A stretch of DNA of 64,000 nucleotides from JAWSVE01 sp050789445. GTDB lineage: Bacteria; Pseudomonadota; Gammaproteobacteria; Pseudomonadales; Cellvibrionaceae. The notes beneath the pieces were generated by a model, which was not told the origin of the DNA, ran no database searches, and saw nothing but the letters and a program-made list of their open reading frames with translations. Shown in pieces: positions 36,772-46,342 of this stretch; within the stretch, counting starts at the first letter, position 1, and every line of letters begins with the position of its first letter. The stretch covers positions 310,001 to 374,000 of the forward strand of contig JAILXR010000001.1 in assembly GCA_050789445.1 (NCBI GenBank), in the 5' to 3' direction. Both the position numbers and the translations under genes were made by a program.

Positions 36772-38421
36772 ATGAACGATTCTATCTTTAACATTAGATG
36801 TATTATGGTTAAAGCAACAAGTTATGTATTAATGTGTGTTTTTATTTGCTGCTCATCAATTGTTGCTTGTAGTAAAAGCGACAGTGTCAGCAATGTACAA
36901 AGCTCTGATCGAAACTCTGATCCAAGCTCTCAAAAAGAACAATCTAAAAGTATTTCTGTAGCGATGTCTTCATTGCATGAAGAAACTTTCCTGCCATGGC
37001 AGGGTGGTGGTGGCCGAAAATTTTATCTTGATACTATCTATGAATATCTAACGTATTTAAATCCCGAAACGCATGAGCTAGAACCGGGGTTAGCAGAAAG
37101 CTGGTCTATGTCTGATAGTGGCAAAGAATGGACTTTGCATATTCGTAAAGGCATCTATTTTCAAAAAGAGTGGGGTGAATTCACCGCACATGATGCGAAA
37201 TACTCTATTGAGCGTCTTATTGATCCAACAGCAAAGTCAGGTCCATCGTCCTCTTTGAGAAATGTCATCAGTGAAATTACAGTCATTGATGACTACACGC
37301 TTCAAATTACATTGCAAAGACCAGACATTGAATTCGTCTACGGTTATTTGTCTAATGCCATGCAGTGCATGATGGTGTCGAAAAAATATTTAGAAGACAA
37401 CGGTGATGTGATTGCAGGTAATAATCCAATAGGCACCGGTGCTTTTGGTTTGGAATCACATAAGCGCGGTTATTCCATATCAATCTCGAGATCCAAAAAT
37501 AAAAATCATTGGCGTGTTAAAAATAACACTCAAGGGATAACGTTTTATTCTGTTCCAGAAGAGGCAACGCGAATTGCTATGTTAATAGCAGGAGAAGTTG
37601 ATCTTTCTCCCGTGAATTTCGATTCATTAAAAGCGCTCGAAAGAAAAAATATCGATGTATTATTCTTAAAAAATTCTTGGTCTCCCATTGTACGTTTTGG
37701 TGGCTTGGTGAATACATCAGAAAAACTGTCGAACTTGAGTGTACCTTGGCAAGATCAGCGTGTTAGGCAGGCATTAAATTATGCTGTCGATAAAGATACT
37801 ATTTTAAAAGCTATTTTTCATAATCAAGGCCGAGTAGCGGGAACAGATTTTCCTGCGGAAATATTTTTTGATATTAAGCCTTATCCCTATGATCCAGAAA
37901 AAGCTAAGCGCTTGTTGGTCGAAGCAGGTTATCCAGAAGGTTTTCCGATTACCTTAAAAACGTTTACAACAACGCCAGGTGCGGAATTACCGATTATTGC
38001 TGAAATCATAGGTATGTATTGGCAGCAAGTAGGCTTGACTGTGGATGTGGTGCCTATCGATTGGATTTCACATCGAAGTGCTCAGGTCAATGGCAAAGTG
38101 AACGGCATTGCGTGGACGCATCGTGGCATTGCATTCCCAACACCATTAGTAGGACTACAAGCGAGCTATACATCAAACAGTGTGTTCTCAACTTTCGCAA
38201 CAGAAGAAAGTGAAAAGATGCTAGTTGAAATAGAAAACTCGTTGATCCTAGAAGAAAGAGAAAAAAGAATAAGACAGTTTGGCGAATTTATTCATGATCA
38301 AGCAACAGGCATATTTTTATTGTTCAGTAATGAACCATATGGCGTGAGTGATCGCGTTAAGCATTGGCCGTCGTTGTCACAACATGTCACTAATATTGAT
38401 TTGATTGAATTAAAACATTAA
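36772..38421 (+). CDS. ABC transporter substrate-binding lipoprotein, peptide/opine type (SBP family 5)
   Basis: This periplasmic binding component delivers its ligand to the permease pair encoded downstream. The 549-residue precursor has a lipoprotein signal peptide with the lipid-modified Cys at residue 33 (SSIVAC). An in-frame ATG at 36805 would give a more usual 22-residue signal peptide and may be the real start. Family 5 features are LEPGLAESWSMSDSGKEWTLHIRKG, GTGAFG, WQDQRVRQALNYAVDKD and PYPYDPEKAKRLLVEAGYP, split here only for description. It is the first gene of the transporter operon. Confidence 0.92.
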   Translation: MNDSIFNIRCIMVKATSYVLMCVFICCSSIVACSKSDSVSNVQSSDRNSDPSSQKEQSKSISVAMSSLHEETFLPWQGGGGRKFYLDTIYEYLTYLNPETHELEPGLAESWSMSDSGKEWTLHIRKGIYFQKEWGEFTAHDAKYSIERLIDPTAKSGPSSSLRNVISEITVIDDYTLQITLQRPDIEFVYGYLSNAMQCMMVSKKYLEDNGDVIAGNNPIGTGAFGLESHKRGYSISISRSKNKNHWRVKNNTQGITFYSVPEEATRIAMLIAGEVDLSPVNFDSLKALERKNIDVLFLKNSWSPIVRFGGLVNTSEKLSNLSVPWQDQRVRQALNYAVDKDTILKAIFHNQGRVAGTDFPAEIFFDIKPYPYDPEKAKRLLVEAGYPEGFPITLKTFTTTPGAELPIIAEIIGMYWQQVGLTVDVVPIDWISHRSAQVNGKVNGIAWTHRGIAFPTPLVGLQASYTSNSVFSTFATEESEKMLVEIENSLILEEREKRIRQFGEFIHDQATGIFLLFSNEPYGVSDRVKHWPSLSQHVTNIDLIELKH

Positions 38422-38498
38422 CGAAATATATTCTAGTTAATCTGGAGCTGTTACTTCTGATCCGTTTAGCTACTCAGTTATAGAGAAACATTAGCGCT

Positions 38499-39431
38499 AT
38501 GCAATCGTATGTTCTAAAACGCTTCGGAGAAATGATTATTACTTTACTCTTAATGAGTATTGTTATTTTTTCTTTGAGCCGACTCACGGGTGATCCAGTT
38601 GCTTTGTTACTTAGCGATTATGCAACCGATGAAGACCGGCAGCGCATTACAATACAGTTAGGTTTAGATAAGCCTGTATATCAGCAGTATTTGCAGTTTT
38701 TATGGAATGCAGTACAAGGCGACCTTGGTGTTTCCATCATGGGGAATGAAGAGCCAACCATCAATTTAATTATAGAGCGATTACCTGCGTCATTTCAGTT
38801 GGCGGGTATCGCATTAATATTGAGTTTAACGATTGGTATTCCGTTGGGTGTTTACTCTGCGGTGTACTATGGCTCAATGCTTGATAAAACCGCACGAGTT
38901 GTTGCTTTATTAGGTCAATCAATTCCAGCGTTTTGGTTAGGTCTTGTCTTAATGTATTTCTTCGGTGTGCGATTAGGGTGGTTACCTACATCAGGTTATG
39001 GCGAAATAAAACATTTAATCATGCCCGCCTTTACGATGGGTGTTTTTACGGTTGCTGCAGTCACACGGCTCGTCAGAATTAGTATGCTGGAAACACTCGA
39101 TTCTGAATACGTAAAATTTGCACGAATAAAAGGCGTGTCGGAATTTAAAGTCATCTGGAAGCACGCATTAAGAAATAGTTTGATTCCTGTCGTTACTTTC
39201 ATGGGAACTTTCTTCGCCACAATGATTACTGGCGCTGTTGTTATCGAAACGGTTTTTTCATGGCCTGGTGTTGGTAGGCTTGCCTTTGAAGCAATTTTGA
39301 ATCGTGATTTTCCATTAATACAAGCCGTCGTACTGTTTATGGCTTCTTTATTTATTCTTGTGAATTTAATGGTTGATTTACTTTACGCCTATTTAGACCC
39401 GCGAATTCGTTATAGCACGATCACCAAATAG
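38499..39431 (+). CDS. ABC transporter permease, DppB/OppB family
   Basis: This is the first inner-membrane permease of the peptide-type importer. The 310-residue protein has an N-terminal transmembrane helix followed by LTGDPVALLLSDYATDEDR and QLGLDKPVYQQYLQFL, the DppB pattern. The binding-protein-dependent transport domain ends with the EAA-type loop RIKGVSEFKVIWKHALRNSL, which contacts the ATPases. It follows the binding protein by 77 bp. Confidence 0.94.
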   Translation: MQSYVLKRFGEMIITLLLMSIVIFSLSRLTGDPVALLLSDYATDEDRQRITIQLGLDKPVYQQYLQFLWNAVQGDLGVSIMGNEEPTINLIIERLPASFQLAGIALILSLTIGIPLGVYSAVYYGSMLDKTARVVALLGQSIPAFWLGLVLMYFFGVRLGWLPTSGYGEIKHLIMPAFTMGVFTVAAVTRLVRISMLETLDSEYVKFARIKGVSEFKVIWKHALRNSLIPVVTFMGTFFATMITGAVVIETVFSWPGVGRLAFEAILNRDFPLIQAVVLFMASLFILVNLMVDLLYAYLDPRIRYSTITK

Positions 39432-39465
39432 CTTTCTAATTAATTAGAATCGAATAAAATAATTT

Positions 39466-40311
39466 ATGAATGCACTAAATCGTTTTTCCATCAACTTGGT
39501 CATACTACTTTGCATTAGCTTTGTGGTTATTGCATTGACTGCACCATTAATTGCGCCACACAATCCGGAGCAAGGCGTCTTGCTTGATAGATTGCAGCCA
39601 CCTGTTTGGTTAGAGGGGGGCGATTCAACGTATTTATTAGGTACCGATAAATTAGGACGAGATGTTCTTAGCCGATTAATTTACGGTGCACGCATATCAT
39701 TAACTGTTTGTGCATTGGCGATTATCCTTTCTGGTGTTATTGGTTCTACTCTAGGCATTATTGCGGGATATTACGGCGGCTGGCCAGAACGAATTTTAAT
39801 GCGTCTAGTCGATTTAACATTATCGTTTCCGATTATTCTCTTAGCACTTTTGTTTGGTGTGATTTACGGCCCTAGTTTTTTAAATGTCATTATTGTGATT
39901 AGTTTAGTGTTGTGGTCTCAGTATGCGCGAATGGCAAGAGGCGAAACATTAAAGATCAAGACAACCGAATATGTTGAGCTGGCAAGAACAGCGGGTGCCT
40001 CTGATTTTTATATTATGCGAAAGCATATTTTGCCGAATATTGTCGGCGCATTAATCGTATTAGCGACGTTACAAGTCGGCACAGTGATAATTCTTGAATC
40101 TTCACTCAGCTTTTTAGGCGTGGGAGTTCCACCACCGACGCCGTCTTGGGGATCAATGATTGCCGATGGACGATCATACGTGATGTCGGCGTCTTGGCTT
40201 TCTATCGTTCCTGGCTTGTCGATTTTATTGACGGTCCTATCTGTGAATATTTTAGGTGATCATTTGACAGATGTTCTTAATCCTAGAATGCGAATGAATT
40301 TAAATGGTTAA
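39466..40311 (+). CDS. ABC transporter permease, DppC/OppC family
   Basis: This is the second permease, forming a heterodimer with the preceding DppB-like subunit. The 281-residue protein shows the DppC landmarks: LLGTDKLGRDVLSRLIYGAR, the membrane core with GYYGGWPERILMRLVDLTLS, the EAA loop ARTAGASDFYIMRKHILPN, and the late SLSFLGVGVPPPTPSWG. It has five to six membrane segments and lies 34 bp after the first permease gene. Confidence 0.94.
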   Translation: MNALNRFSINLVILLCISFVVIALTAPLIAPHNPEQGVLLDRLQPPVWLEGGDSTYLLGTDKLGRDVLSRLIYGARISLTVCALAIILSGVIGSTLGIIAGYYGGWPERILMRLVDLTLSFPIILLALLFGVIYGPSFLNVIIVISLVLWSQYARMARGETLKIKTTEYVELARTAGASDFYIMRKHILPNIVGALIVLATLQVGTVIILESSLSFLGVGVPPPTPSWGSMIADGRSYVMSASWLSIVPGLSILLTVLSVNILGDHLTDVLNPRMRMNLNG

Positions 40312-40364
40312 ATTTTTTTGACAAGAAAGTCGCTAGTGTTAGCGAAAAACATAAAGTTGTAACT

Positions 40365-41372
40365 ATGACAGAAGATTTACTGGCTGTTAAAAATTTATCA
40401 GTTGAATACCAGCAATCTCAAAGTGCATCAAAAAACTCGTCTTCAAATACGTTTAAGGCGGTTGATGATGTGTCCTTCTCTATAAAGCCGGGAGAGGTGT
40501 TGGGTATTGTTGGGGAGTCAGGGTGTGGGAAATCTAGCTTGGGTTTGTCCTTGCTGCGTTTAATTGCAAAAAAACAAGCTTCATTATCAGGCGAGATTTT
40601 ATTTCGTGATGAAAATATCCTCGCAATGTCAGAAAAAAGATTACGTGAAATTCGTGGGCGATCTATTTCCATGGTTTTACAAGATCTTACAGCGTTGAAT
40701 CCTGTCTTTACTATCGGTTCTCAATTTGCAGAAGCGTTGCGATGCCATGGTCACGTATCAGAAAAAGATATTGAAGCGCGAACAATCAAAGCTATGGAAG
40801 ATGTCAACATCACAGCCCCCAGAGAACGTATGGCGAGTTATCCACACCAATTAAGCGGTGGGATGCGCCAACGTATTGCTGGAGCCATTGCGATGGCCTG
40901 TGAACCAGATTTGTTGATTGCGGATGAACCAACAACAGCACTGGACGATACGGTACAAGCGAAATATTTAACGTTATTAAAAGATATTCAGAAAAAAACC
41001 AATGTTGCTATCATTATTATCACCCATGACTTTGGTGTCGTCGCTACGTTATGTGACCGTTTATGTGTGATGTATGCGGGACAAATAGTTGAGCAGGGAA
41101 GTGTGCAGGATATTTTTAATCAGCCAGCACATTGGTATACAAAAGGTTTATTGGCTTCTCGCCCCGACTTGTCGAAACAGGTGAAACGTCTGCCGGCTAT
41201 CTCGGGAATACCACCTGATTTACGAAACGCAATTGTCGGTTGTCGCTTTGCTGACCGTTGTTCCAACGTGCAATCAACATGTCGTGAAGAATTGCCGGTA
41301 TTGGAGTCAGTGACAAAAAATAATAATGATGAGCACACAGTGAGATGTTTTTATCCGGCGGTGGCGTCATGA
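40365..41372 (+). CDS. ABC transporter ATP-binding protein, DppD/OppD family
   Basis: This is one of two ATPases powering the importer. In the 335-residue protein the Walker A is GESGCGKSS, the Q-loop lies in VLQDLTALNP, the ABC signature is LSGGMRQR and the Walker B is LLIADEPTTALD. The C-terminal oligopeptide-transporter extension carries the cysteine-containing CRFADRCSNVQSTCRE, which in homologues binds a Fe-S cluster. The stop codon overlaps the next start (ATGA), so the two ATPases are translationally coupled. Confidence 0.95.
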   Translation: MTEDLLAVKNLSVEYQQSQSASKNSSSNTFKAVDDVSFSIKPGEVLGIVGESGCGKSSLGLSLLRLIAKKQASLSGEILFRDENILAMSEKRLREIRGRSISMVLQDLTALNPVFTIGSQFAEALRCHGHVSEKDIEARTIKAMEDVNITAPRERMASYPHQLSGGMRQRIAGAIAMACEPDLLIADEPTTALDDTVQAKYLTLLKDIQKKTNVAIIIITHDFGVVATLCDRLCVMYAGQIVEQGSVQDIFNQPAHWYTKGLLASRPDLSKQVKRLPAISGIPPDLRNAIVGCRFADRCSNVQSTCREELPVLESVTKNNNDEHTVRCFYPAVAS

Positions 41373-42388
41373 ACGATGTATTGCTAAAAGCTACCCAGCT
41401 AAAAAAATATTTTTCGATCGCCAGAGCAAGTGGCGTTGGTATTAAGAAAAAAGAAAAAGCGTTTATAAAAGCAGTCGATGACGTTGAGTTTACGGTTTCT
41501 CAAGGTGAAACTGTGGCGATCGTCGGTGAATCGGGTAGTGGTAAAACTACCCTAAGTCGATTAATGCTGATGTTGGATTCTCCTGATTCAGGCGAATTAT
41601 ATTTTAAAGGTAAAAATATTGAGAGTTTTTCAAAGAAAGAGCATTTAGCTTTTAAAAAAGCAATACAGCCCGTATTTCAAAACCCCGTTGCGGCATTAAA
41701 CCCTCGCATGCGGATTAAAGACATTATTGCAGAACCGTTATTGTTCTTGAGCGAAATGTTAAATGGCGACGGAAAGACAATCAATAGATCAGCAAATGAC
41801 TTGTCAGAGAAAGTGTTTGAGGTTCTGGAAAAAGTAGGGCTAAAAGTAGATGACGCTGAAAAATTTCCTCATCAATTCAGTGGTGGGCAAAGACAGCGTA
41901 TCGCTATAGCAAGAGCGCTGATCAGTGAACCAGAATTGATTATTCTAGATGAGCCTGTTGCATCACAAGATATTTCGATTCAAGCACAGATACTGAATTT
42001 ATTAAAAGATCTTCAAGAGAAGGATAATTTAAGTTTTGTCTTTATCGCACATGATCTAGCAACGGTGAAATTTTTAAGCGATAAAATATATGTGATGTAT
42101 TTTGGTAAAGTTGTGGAGTCGGGAACAACAGAAGAATTGTTCGCAAAACCACTTCATCCTTACACGAAAAATTTATTAGCATCACATTTACCATCGCATC
42201 CAGATAATCGTGATGACCTATTCGAAAATGATCACTTTGAAGGAGAGGCACCGAGTCCATTAGATCCTCCTGTAGGGTGTAATTTTCAATCTCGCTGCCC
42301 TTATAAACAACCTGTTTGCGAGCAAGAACAAGCATTACAGACAGTCGGCAATCAACAAGTAGCTTGTATTCGTTTTTCGGAAATTTAA
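41369..42388 (+). CDS. ABC transporter ATP-binding protein, DppF/OppF family
   Basis: This is the partner ATPase. From the coupled ATG at 41369 the product has 339 residues; eight further upstream codons are open but overlap the previous gene. Motifs are Walker A GESGSGKTT, Q-loop PVFQNPVAALNPRM, signature FSGGQRQRIAIARAL and Walker B LIILDEPVASQD. The C-terminal extension has CNFQSRCPYKQPVCEQE, the cysteine-rich segment typical of DppF. A four-base gap leads to the CapA-like gene, so the latter belongs to the same operon. Confidence 0.95.
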   Translation: MNDVLLKATQLKKYFSIARASGVGIKKKEKAFIKAVDDVEFTVSQGETVAIVGESGSGKTTLSRLMLMLDSPDSGELYFKGKNIESFSKKEHLAFKKAIQPVFQNPVAALNPRMRIKDIIAEPLLFLSEMLNGDGKTINRSANDLSEKVFEVLEKVGLKVDDAEKFPHQFSGGQRQRIAIARALISEPELIILDEPVASQDISIQAQILNLLKDLQEKDNLSFVFIAHDLATVKFLSDKIYVMYFGKVVESGTTEELFAKPLHPYTKNLLASHLPSHPDNRDDLFENDHFEGEAPSPLDPPVGCNFQSRCPYKQPVCEQEQALQTVGNQQVACIRFSEI

Positions 42389-42391
42389 ATT

Positions 42392-43561
42392 ATGGCTTCA
42401 TCAAAAAATACTATCTTAAATGCTAATAATTCGTCGGATATCACGATGTATGCCGTTGGTGATGTATTGCCTGAACGTGATGATCCGAATGAATCGTTTG
42501 ATAAAGTACGAGATATATTAACGCAAGGTGATATTAGCTTTTGCCAATTAGAAGCCAATATTTCTGAGCGCGGTACGCGGTTACCGCAAGCACGACATAC
42601 AACGCGATTAAAAAAAGAATCGGCGACAGCCATTGCAAAAGCAGGTTTTGATGTTGTGTCGTTTGCGGGTAATCATTGTATGGATTGGGGGAAAGAAGCT
42701 TTCTTCGACACCATCGATGCATTGAAAGAAGAAAAAATTCACGTTGTTGGCGTCGGCGAAAATATTGATGTTGCTCGTCGTCCTATTATTCGAGAAGTGA
42801 ACGGAACTAAAGTCGCTTTTATCGCGTATTCGTCGATATTGCCGCAATGTTATTGGGCCGAAGCTGATCGACCTGGCTGTGCGCCTATGCGAGCGCATAC
42901 GTTGTATGAACAAATAGAACATGATCAGCCAGGAACGCCATCTCGAACGCACACGTTTGCGCATCGTGAAGATTTAGCTGCTTTGATTAATGATATTGAA
43001 ATTGCCAAACAACAAGCTGACGTTGTTGTTATGTCGATTCATTGGGGTATTCATTTTATTCCTGCGGTGATTGCTGATTATCAAAAAGAAGTTGCCCGTG
43101 TTGCCATCGATCATGGCGTTAATCTTATTCTCGGACATCATGCGCATATTCTAAAAGGGATAGAAGTGTATAAGGGCGTACCCATTTTTTATAGCTTATG
43201 TAATTTTGCAACTGACTTAACCATGACACCGGAGCATGCAGAAAGTAAAGGCTTTAAAGAAATTCAAGGATTACATCCCGAATGGATACCTGATTTTGAT
43301 AGCCGCTATAACTTTCCGCCAGACTCAAGAAAATCGATGGTTGTGAAAGTTAATATCGATAATAAAAAAATATCTCGCGTTTCTTTTTTGCCCACTTATA
43401 TCGACACGCAAGCGGTGCCAGAAATTCTAAAAGCTGATGATCCACGATTTAATGAAGTAACGGATTATCTTAAAGAAATTTCTTATTCACAAAATTTTAA
43501 GCCAGAGTTCAGAAAAGACGGTGACGAAATTGTTATTACATTGGATACGGTAACGGAATGA
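42392..43561 (+). CDS. CapA-family metallophosphoesterase-like protein
   Basis: The 389-residue protein belongs to the PGA_cap/CapA family, which has a calcineurin-like metallophosphatase fold. Metal-site motifs are AVGDVLPERD, FAGNHCMDWG, MSIHWGIHF and LILGHHAHIL, in the canonical order. Namesake proteins act in poly-gamma-glutamate capsule assembly, but no capB, capC or capE is present here and no signal peptide is visible. Within the operon, hydrolysis of a phosphoryl or amide group on the imported compound is more plausible, though that is inference. It overlaps the following gene by four bases. Confidence 0.85.
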   Translation: MASSKNTILNANNSSDITMYAVGDVLPERDDPNESFDKVRDILTQGDISFCQLEANISERGTRLPQARHTTRLKKESATAIAKAGFDVVSFAGNHCMDWGKEAFFDTIDALKEEKIHVVGVGENIDVARRPIIREVNGTKVAFIAYSSILPQCYWAEADRPGCAPMRAHTLYEQIEHDQPGTPSRTHTFAHREDLAALINDIEIAKQQADVVVMSIHWGIHFIPAVIADYQKEVARVAIDHGVNLILGHHAHILKGIEVYKGVPIFYSLCNFATDLTMTPEHAESKGFKEIQGLHPEWIPDFDSRYNFPPDSRKSMVVKVNIDNKKISRVSFLPTYIDTQAVPEILKADDPRFNEVTDYLKEISYSQNFKPEFRKDGDEIVITLDTVTE

Positions 43562-45012
43562 ATCAAGCAGTTGCTCACACAGTCGCTGTCTCACAGCCAT
43601 TAGCCGAGTTCATCGTTCGCACTCAATACGATGATATCGACGCTGAAACAGTGCGTGTAGCAAAGCAATGTTTAAAAGATGCAATTGGTGTTTCTATTGC
43701 TGCGAGCAGTCTGGGTGAGGGCTGTCAGGCGTTTTCAAATATTGTAGATACCACTACAAATCTTGAATGTACCTTATTGGGATTTTCAAAAAAATCGTCA
43801 AGTGTTGAAGCTGCTTGGGTCAATGGTGCTTTAGCACACGCGTTAGATTTTGAGGATGCTCATGACGAAACACTCACGCATCCCAATGCCGCGGTGGTTG
43901 CCGCGTTATTATCGGCCGCTGAAAAAAAACTGCCGAATAGTTACAGCTGTATTTTTGGCGGCAAGCAATTTATTACCGCGATGGTGTTAGGTTGTGAAAT
44001 TGTGTGTCGCTTAGCACGAGGACTAGATCAGCCATTAGATGATTTTGGTTGGTATCCGCCACCCATTTTAGGCGCGTTTGGCGCAGCAGCAGCCGTGGCA
44101 AAACTTTATAAGTTGAACGAAACACAAATATTGAATGCCTTCTCAATTGTTTTGTGCAATGTCAGTTGTAGTGCAGAAATAAAATACAATCCCGAATCTT
44201 CAGTACGTGCTATTCGCGATGCATTTTCAGCGCAGATCGGAGTGCAGGCTGTTTTGTTAGCAAAACAAGGTGTTACAGGCTTTGAATTTCCATTCGAAGG
44301 TAAAGCCGGTTTTTATCAAAACTTTGCAAGAGGAAGGTATTCACCAGAACGAGTGGTAGAGGGCTTAAACACTCAAGTAGATGCTCGGAATACATCGAGA
44401 GGTTTTGCGATAAAAGATATTAGTTTTAAAGCTTGGCCGAGTTGTCGTGGTACTCATGCGTTTATTGAGACTGCATTAGAATTAATGAAAAGGCACAAAA
44501 TAAAGATTGATGATATTCAGTCTGTCGAAACGAAAGGCTATCGCATTAATAAAATGTTAGCGGAGCCGGTTGAAACAAAACAATCACCGAAATCGGCTAT
44601 TGATGCAAAGTTTAGCATTCCTTTTACCGTTGCAGTTGCCATCGTTAGAGGTAATGTTGGTTTGAACGATTTCTTGCCGAATAATTTAATCGATGAAAAT
44701 GTATTGGCTGTTTCGTCAAAAGTTTCTTTTGAGATCGATCATGATCTTGATGATGCGCCAGAAAATATGACAACAGGTCAACTATCCATAAAGACAGTAT
44801 CTGGTGAAAGTTTTTCAATGACAGTGTCAGAGCCTTATGGGGCAGTATCTCGTCCTCTATCGAAAATAACTCTCGATGAAAAGTTTCGCTCTTGTTGTGA
44901 ATATGCAATCTCGCCAATGAGTACAAAAAAAGTAGATCAATTGATTGAGATTATAGATTCATTAGAAAATGAACGTAGTCTTTCAGAAAATTTCTTCCCG
45001 TTATTAGGGTAA
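43558..45012 (+). CDS. MmgE/PrpD family protein
   Basis: This 484-residue family member relates to 2-methylcitrate dehydratase and cis-aconitate decarboxylase. The conserved N-terminal helical domain includes VNGALAHALDFEDAHDET, with the family's active-site Asp/His, followed by HPNAAVVAALLSA and KAWPSCRGTHAFIETAL. No prpB, prpC or acnD neighbours exist, so propionate catabolism is unlikely. It probably dehydrates or decarboxylates a carboxylic intermediate. Its start overlaps the end of the CapA-like gene (ATGA), implying translational coupling. Confidence 0.88.
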   Translation: MNQAVAHTVAVSQPLAEFIVRTQYDDIDAETVRVAKQCLKDAIGVSIAASSLGEGCQAFSNIVDTTTNLECTLLGFSKKSSSVEAAWVNGALAHALDFEDAHDETLTHPNAAVVAALLSAAEKKLPNSYSCIFGGKQFITAMVLGCEIVCRLARGLDQPLDDFGWYPPPILGAFGAAAAVAKLYKLNETQILNAFSIVLCNVSCSAEIKYNPESSVRAIRDAFSAQIGVQAVLLAKQGVTGFEFPFEGKAGFYQNFARGRYSPERVVEGLNTQVDARNTSRGFAIKDISFKAWPSCRGTHAFIETALELMKRHKIKIDDIQSVETKGYRINKMLAEPVETKQSPKSAIDAKFSIPFTVAVAIVRGNVGLNDFLPNNLIDENVLAVSSKVSFEIDHDLDDAPENMTTGQLSIKTVSGESFSMTVSEPYGAVSRPLSKITLDEKFRSCCEYAISPMSTKKVDQLIEIIDSLENERSLSENFFPLLG

Positions 45013-45080
45013 TGCATATTTTTTCCAGTTATAAATAAGAATGAATAGCGAATAAATGCAGATCGAATACGAGGTATAAA

Positions 45081-46307
45081 ATGACAGATCACCACGAAAA
45101 TCCAACCGGTACATCAGCGATAAGCAAGCAAACAGCTAATGATTTTGACCCTCTTGCAGAAGAGGATTTTAATAGCTCACATTTACTCTATAAAGATTTG
45201 AGATCACGCTGCCCTGTAGCACACAGTACAGAGTGGAATGGTTTTTGGGCGCTTTTTGGTTATGACGACGTGGTTGACGTACTTAAAAAACCAAAGCAAT
45301 TTATTACGTCAGTACAAAACGTTGTTCCAAAAGTGGCTTTTACGGGTAGACGTCCACCATTACATTTAGATCCACCAGAGCATACGCCGTATCGTGTTAC
45401 ACTGAATTCTTTTTTTACCAAGAAGAAAATGGATGAGTTTTTGCCAACGATTAAATCTGTAACTGCTGAATTAATGCAGCCTTATATCGATAATGGCGGC
45501 GGTGATATCTGTCAAGAGTTTACGCATAAATTCCCGGGTTATTTATTTGCAGAGTTTTTTGGTTTGTCGACTGATCTATCAATGCGTATTAAAGAAACAA
45601 CTTGCACTTATGATAAGGCGCTACAAGAAGCGAATGATGATTTGGTTAAAGAAACCAGTTTGCAATTGTATGAAATTGCGAAAGATATTATTGCCGATAG
45701 AAAAGAAAATCCCCGCGATCCAGCAGAAGATATTACTTCAGCATTGTTAGCAAAAACGGTTAACGGCGAAAAGTTACCTGAAATTATGGTCTTAGGTACA
45801 ATTCGTCAAATGATTGTTGTAGGAATGATTGCGCCGAGTGTTTTGATTGGTACTATTTTCCATCACTTGAGTGATAATCCTGACTTGCAAAATCAACTAC
45901 GTGAAGATATTTCTCTAGTTCCTGCAGCGATGGAAGAATATTTTAGAATGTACACACCGTATCGAGGTTTTGCTCGAACTTCGAATGTTGATACCGTTAT
46001 TGGCGGTAAAGAAATCAAGAAAGATGAACCCATCGCATTAGTGTACGCATCAGCCAATCGCGATGAATCAATTTTCCCTGATAGCGATAAATTTATTTTG
46101 AACCGTGAAAACATCAAAGACCACGTTGCATTTGGTTTAGGTCCGCATCGTTGTGCAGGCGAGCCTTTAGCTCGCTTAATGTTACAAGTGACCTTAGAAG
46201 AAATGTTGTTGAGAACAAAACATTTTGAAGTCACTGGAGAAGTGAAAATGACGCGTTGGCCTGAATGGGGCACGCTCTCAGTTCCTTTAGCGGTTACACC
46301 AAGTTAA
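45081..46307 (+). CDS. Cytochrome P450 lacking the I-helix acid-alcohol pair
   Basis: This is a soluble bacterial class P450 of 408 residues. The heme-thiolate loop is FGLGPHRCAGEP (Cys358), the K-helix ExxR is E286-R289, and the substrate side has HLDPPEHTPYRV. In the I helix, VVGMIAPSV aligns without gaps to the region that reads GGLDTVV in P450cam, so the conserved Asp and Thr become I250 and A251. The spacing to ExxR equals that in P450cam. The usual proton-relay residues are therefore missing. No ferredoxin or reductase gene is adjacent. A GAGG ribosome-binding site precedes the start. Confidence 0.93.
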   Translation: MTDHHENPTGTSAISKQTANDFDPLAEEDFNSSHLLYKDLRSRCPVAHSTEWNGFWALFGYDDVVDVLKKPKQFITSVQNVVPKVAFTGRRPPLHLDPPEHTPYRVTLNSFFTKKKMDEFLPTIKSVTAELMQPYIDNGGGDICQEFTHKFPGYLFAEFFGLSTDLSMRIKETTCTYDKALQEANDDLVKETSLQLYEIAKDIIADRKENPRDPAEDITSALLAKTVNGEKLPEIMVLGTIRQMIVVGMIAPSVLIGTIFHHLSDNPDLQNQLREDISLVPAAMEEYFRMYTPYRGFARTSNVDTVIGGKEIKKDEPIALVYASANRDESIFPDSDKFILNRENIKDHVAFGLGPHRCAGEPLARLMLQVTLEEMLLRTKHFEVTGEVKMTRWPEWGTLSVPLAVTPS

Positions 46308-46342
46308 TAATATAAATACATCACAATAAATAGCGGCGAGAT

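Noticed and set aside
42608..42964. 118-residue antisense frame within the CapA-like gene
   Set aside because: It is Arg/Ser-rich from reversed codons, with no domain and no ribosome-binding site.
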